A DNA stretch of 64,000 nucleotides from UBA10649 sp963842725 (GTDB lineage: Bacteria > Actinomycetota > Actinomycetes > S36-B12). The notes beneath the pieces are model-generated. The model did not search any database. It was not told the DNA's origin and saw nothing but the letters and a program-made list of their open reading frames with translations. Where the stretch lies: positions 1,736,001-1,800,000 of the forward strand of contig CAWJHN010000004.1 of assembly GCA_963842725.1 (NCBI GenBank), in the 5' to 3' direction. Of this stretch, positions 63,100-64,000 are shown piece after piece. A program made the translations under genes and the position numbers. Numbering within the stretch: position 1 is the stretch's first letter; each line of letters starts with the position of its first letter.

Positions 63100-64000
63100 G
63101 ATGGCCGTTCAGGTTGATGGTCTGATCAAGAGCTTCGGCAGTGTCCACGCCCTGCGGGGCCTGGACCTGACCGTGCCCACCGGCCAGGTCACCGGCTTCC
63201 TGGGCCCCAATGGATCCGGCAAGTCCACCACGATCCGCATCCTGCTCGGACTGCTGCGCAGCGACGGCGGCCGCGCGAGTGTCCTCGGCGGTGACCCCTG
63301 GGCGGACGCCGTCCGGCTGCACCGCTCGATCGCGTACGTGCCCGGCGACGTGACCCTGTGGCCGAACCTCACCGGCGGTCAGGCGATCGACATTCTGTCC
63401 CGGCTGTCCGGTGGCCTCGACCCCAAGCGCAAGCAGGTGATGCTCGAGCGCTTCGAGCTCGACCCGACGAAGAAGGCCAGGGCCTACTCCAAGGGCAACC
63501 GGCAGAAGGTCGCCCTTGTCGCGGCCCTGGCCTCGGACGCCGAGCTGCTCCTCCTGGACGAGCCGACGTCGGGTCTGGACCCGTTGATGGAAGCGGCATT
63601 CACCGAGTGCATCCGCGAGGTGAAGCGCGACGGCCGCTCGGTGCTGTTGTCCAGCCACATCTTCGCCGAGGTGGAGCGGCTGGCAGACCGGGTGACGATC
63701 ATTCGGGACGGCGCCACCGTCGAGTCCGGCACCATCGCGGAGCTGCGCCACCTGACGCGCTCGCAGATCACGGCGGTGCTCGACTCGGGAGCCGACGGTC
63801 TCGCGGCGATGCCCGGGGTGCACAACCTGCAGAGACTCGACGGCCACCTCACCTTCGCGGTGGACGACGCCGAGTTACCCGCTGTCCTCGGCGCGCTCGC
63901 CCAGCTCCAGCCGCGCTCGCTCATCGCCAACCCGCCGTCGCTGGAGGAGCTCTTCCTGCGCCACTACGGCGACGAGCTGGCCGCACTCAGGACAGGCGAG
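63086..64000 (+). CDS. ABC exporter ATP-binding protein, continues past the window
   Basis: ATPase subunit of a drug- or lipid-type exporter. Visible over 305 residues: Walker A LGPNGSGKSTT (about 39-49), the Q-loop region, a signature that reads YSKGNRQKVAL instead of LSGGQ, Walker B LLLLDEPTSGLDP and the switch His in LLSSHIFAEVERL. A C-terminal ligand-like domain follows (TRSQITAVLDSGADGLAAMP). ATG 63086 has GAGGAAAGG upstream; ATG 63101 is an alternative. A permease gene is expected just beyond 64000. The stop lies outside the window. Confidence 0.92.
   Translation, partial: MSTHEMAVQVDGLIKSFGSVHALRGLDLTVPTGQVTGFLGPNGSGKSTTIRILLGLLRSDGGRASVLGGDPWADAVRLHRSIAYVPGDVTLWPNLTGGQAIDILSRLSGGLDPKRKQVMLERFELDPTKKARAYSKGNRQKVALVAALASDAELLLLDEPTSGLDPLMEAAFTECIREVKRDGRSVLLSSHIFAEVERLADRVTIIRDGATVESGTIAELRHLTRSQITAVLDSGADGLAAMPGVHNLQRLDGHLTFAVDDAELPAVLGALAQLQPRSLIANPPSLEELFLRHYGDELAALRTGE

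Overview
The window is very GC-rich DNA with actinobacterial gene order and gene content. The signs are the mycothiol-dependent-enzyme fold, mIHF, the PyrR-controlled pyr operon, a PriA lacking helicase motifs, a GTP-cyclohydrolase-type RibBA, and many GTG starts in four-base ATGA/GTGA overlaps. Gene order in the left half points to the Nocardioides/Aeromicrobium (Propionibacteriales) neighbourhood. That placement is inference from synteny, not a database result.

Left half (1-34.7 kb) is core genome, mostly on the minus strand. It holds infC-rpmI-rplT-rRNA methyltransferase; hisE-hisG; ribD-ribE-ribBA-ribH; rpe-rsmB-fmt-def-priA-metK-coaBC-rpoZ-gmk-mihF; the long pyrimidine operon pyrR-pyrB-pyrC-(PH-like membrane protein)-carA-carB-pyrK-pyrD-pyrF, which runs on into mihF-gmk-rpoZ; then pyk and the 3' part of gltD. 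A few plus-strand genes interrupt this: a DUF1844 protein, an MFS transporter, a ROK sugar kinase and an inositol-monophosphatase-family enzyme.

At about 34,694 gltD loses its 5' part and is joined head to head to a jetA gene that has also lost its 5' part. From there to 40.3 kb is a Wadjet plasmid-defence operon (jetA remnant, jetB, jetC, jetD). The join is either a deletion or an assembly chimera. Reading-frame breaks, several explicable by one base in a short homopolymer, are much denser to the right of it.

Right half (40.3-64 kb) is accessory or house-keeping content on both strands: a J-domain protein; a divergent HxlR regulator/quinone reductase pair (qorR-qorB type); an acetoacetyl-CoA synthetase; a Gfo/Idh/MocA dehydrogenase; a broken alpha/beta hydrolase; an MFS exporter with an aldo/keto reductase; a DMT transporter; a PucR-type regulator divergent from a ferredoxin reductase plus acyl desaturase pair (DesA3 type); a serine hydrolase; a class III aminotransferase divergent from a GntR regulator plus HAD enzyme; glycogen phosphorylase; and a TetR regulator followed by an ABC exporter ATPase that runs off the end.

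Several gene borders carry long near-perfect palindromes, and one inverted-repeat family occurs twice in the right half. I saw no rRNA, tRNA, CRISPR array or recognisable insertion sequence.
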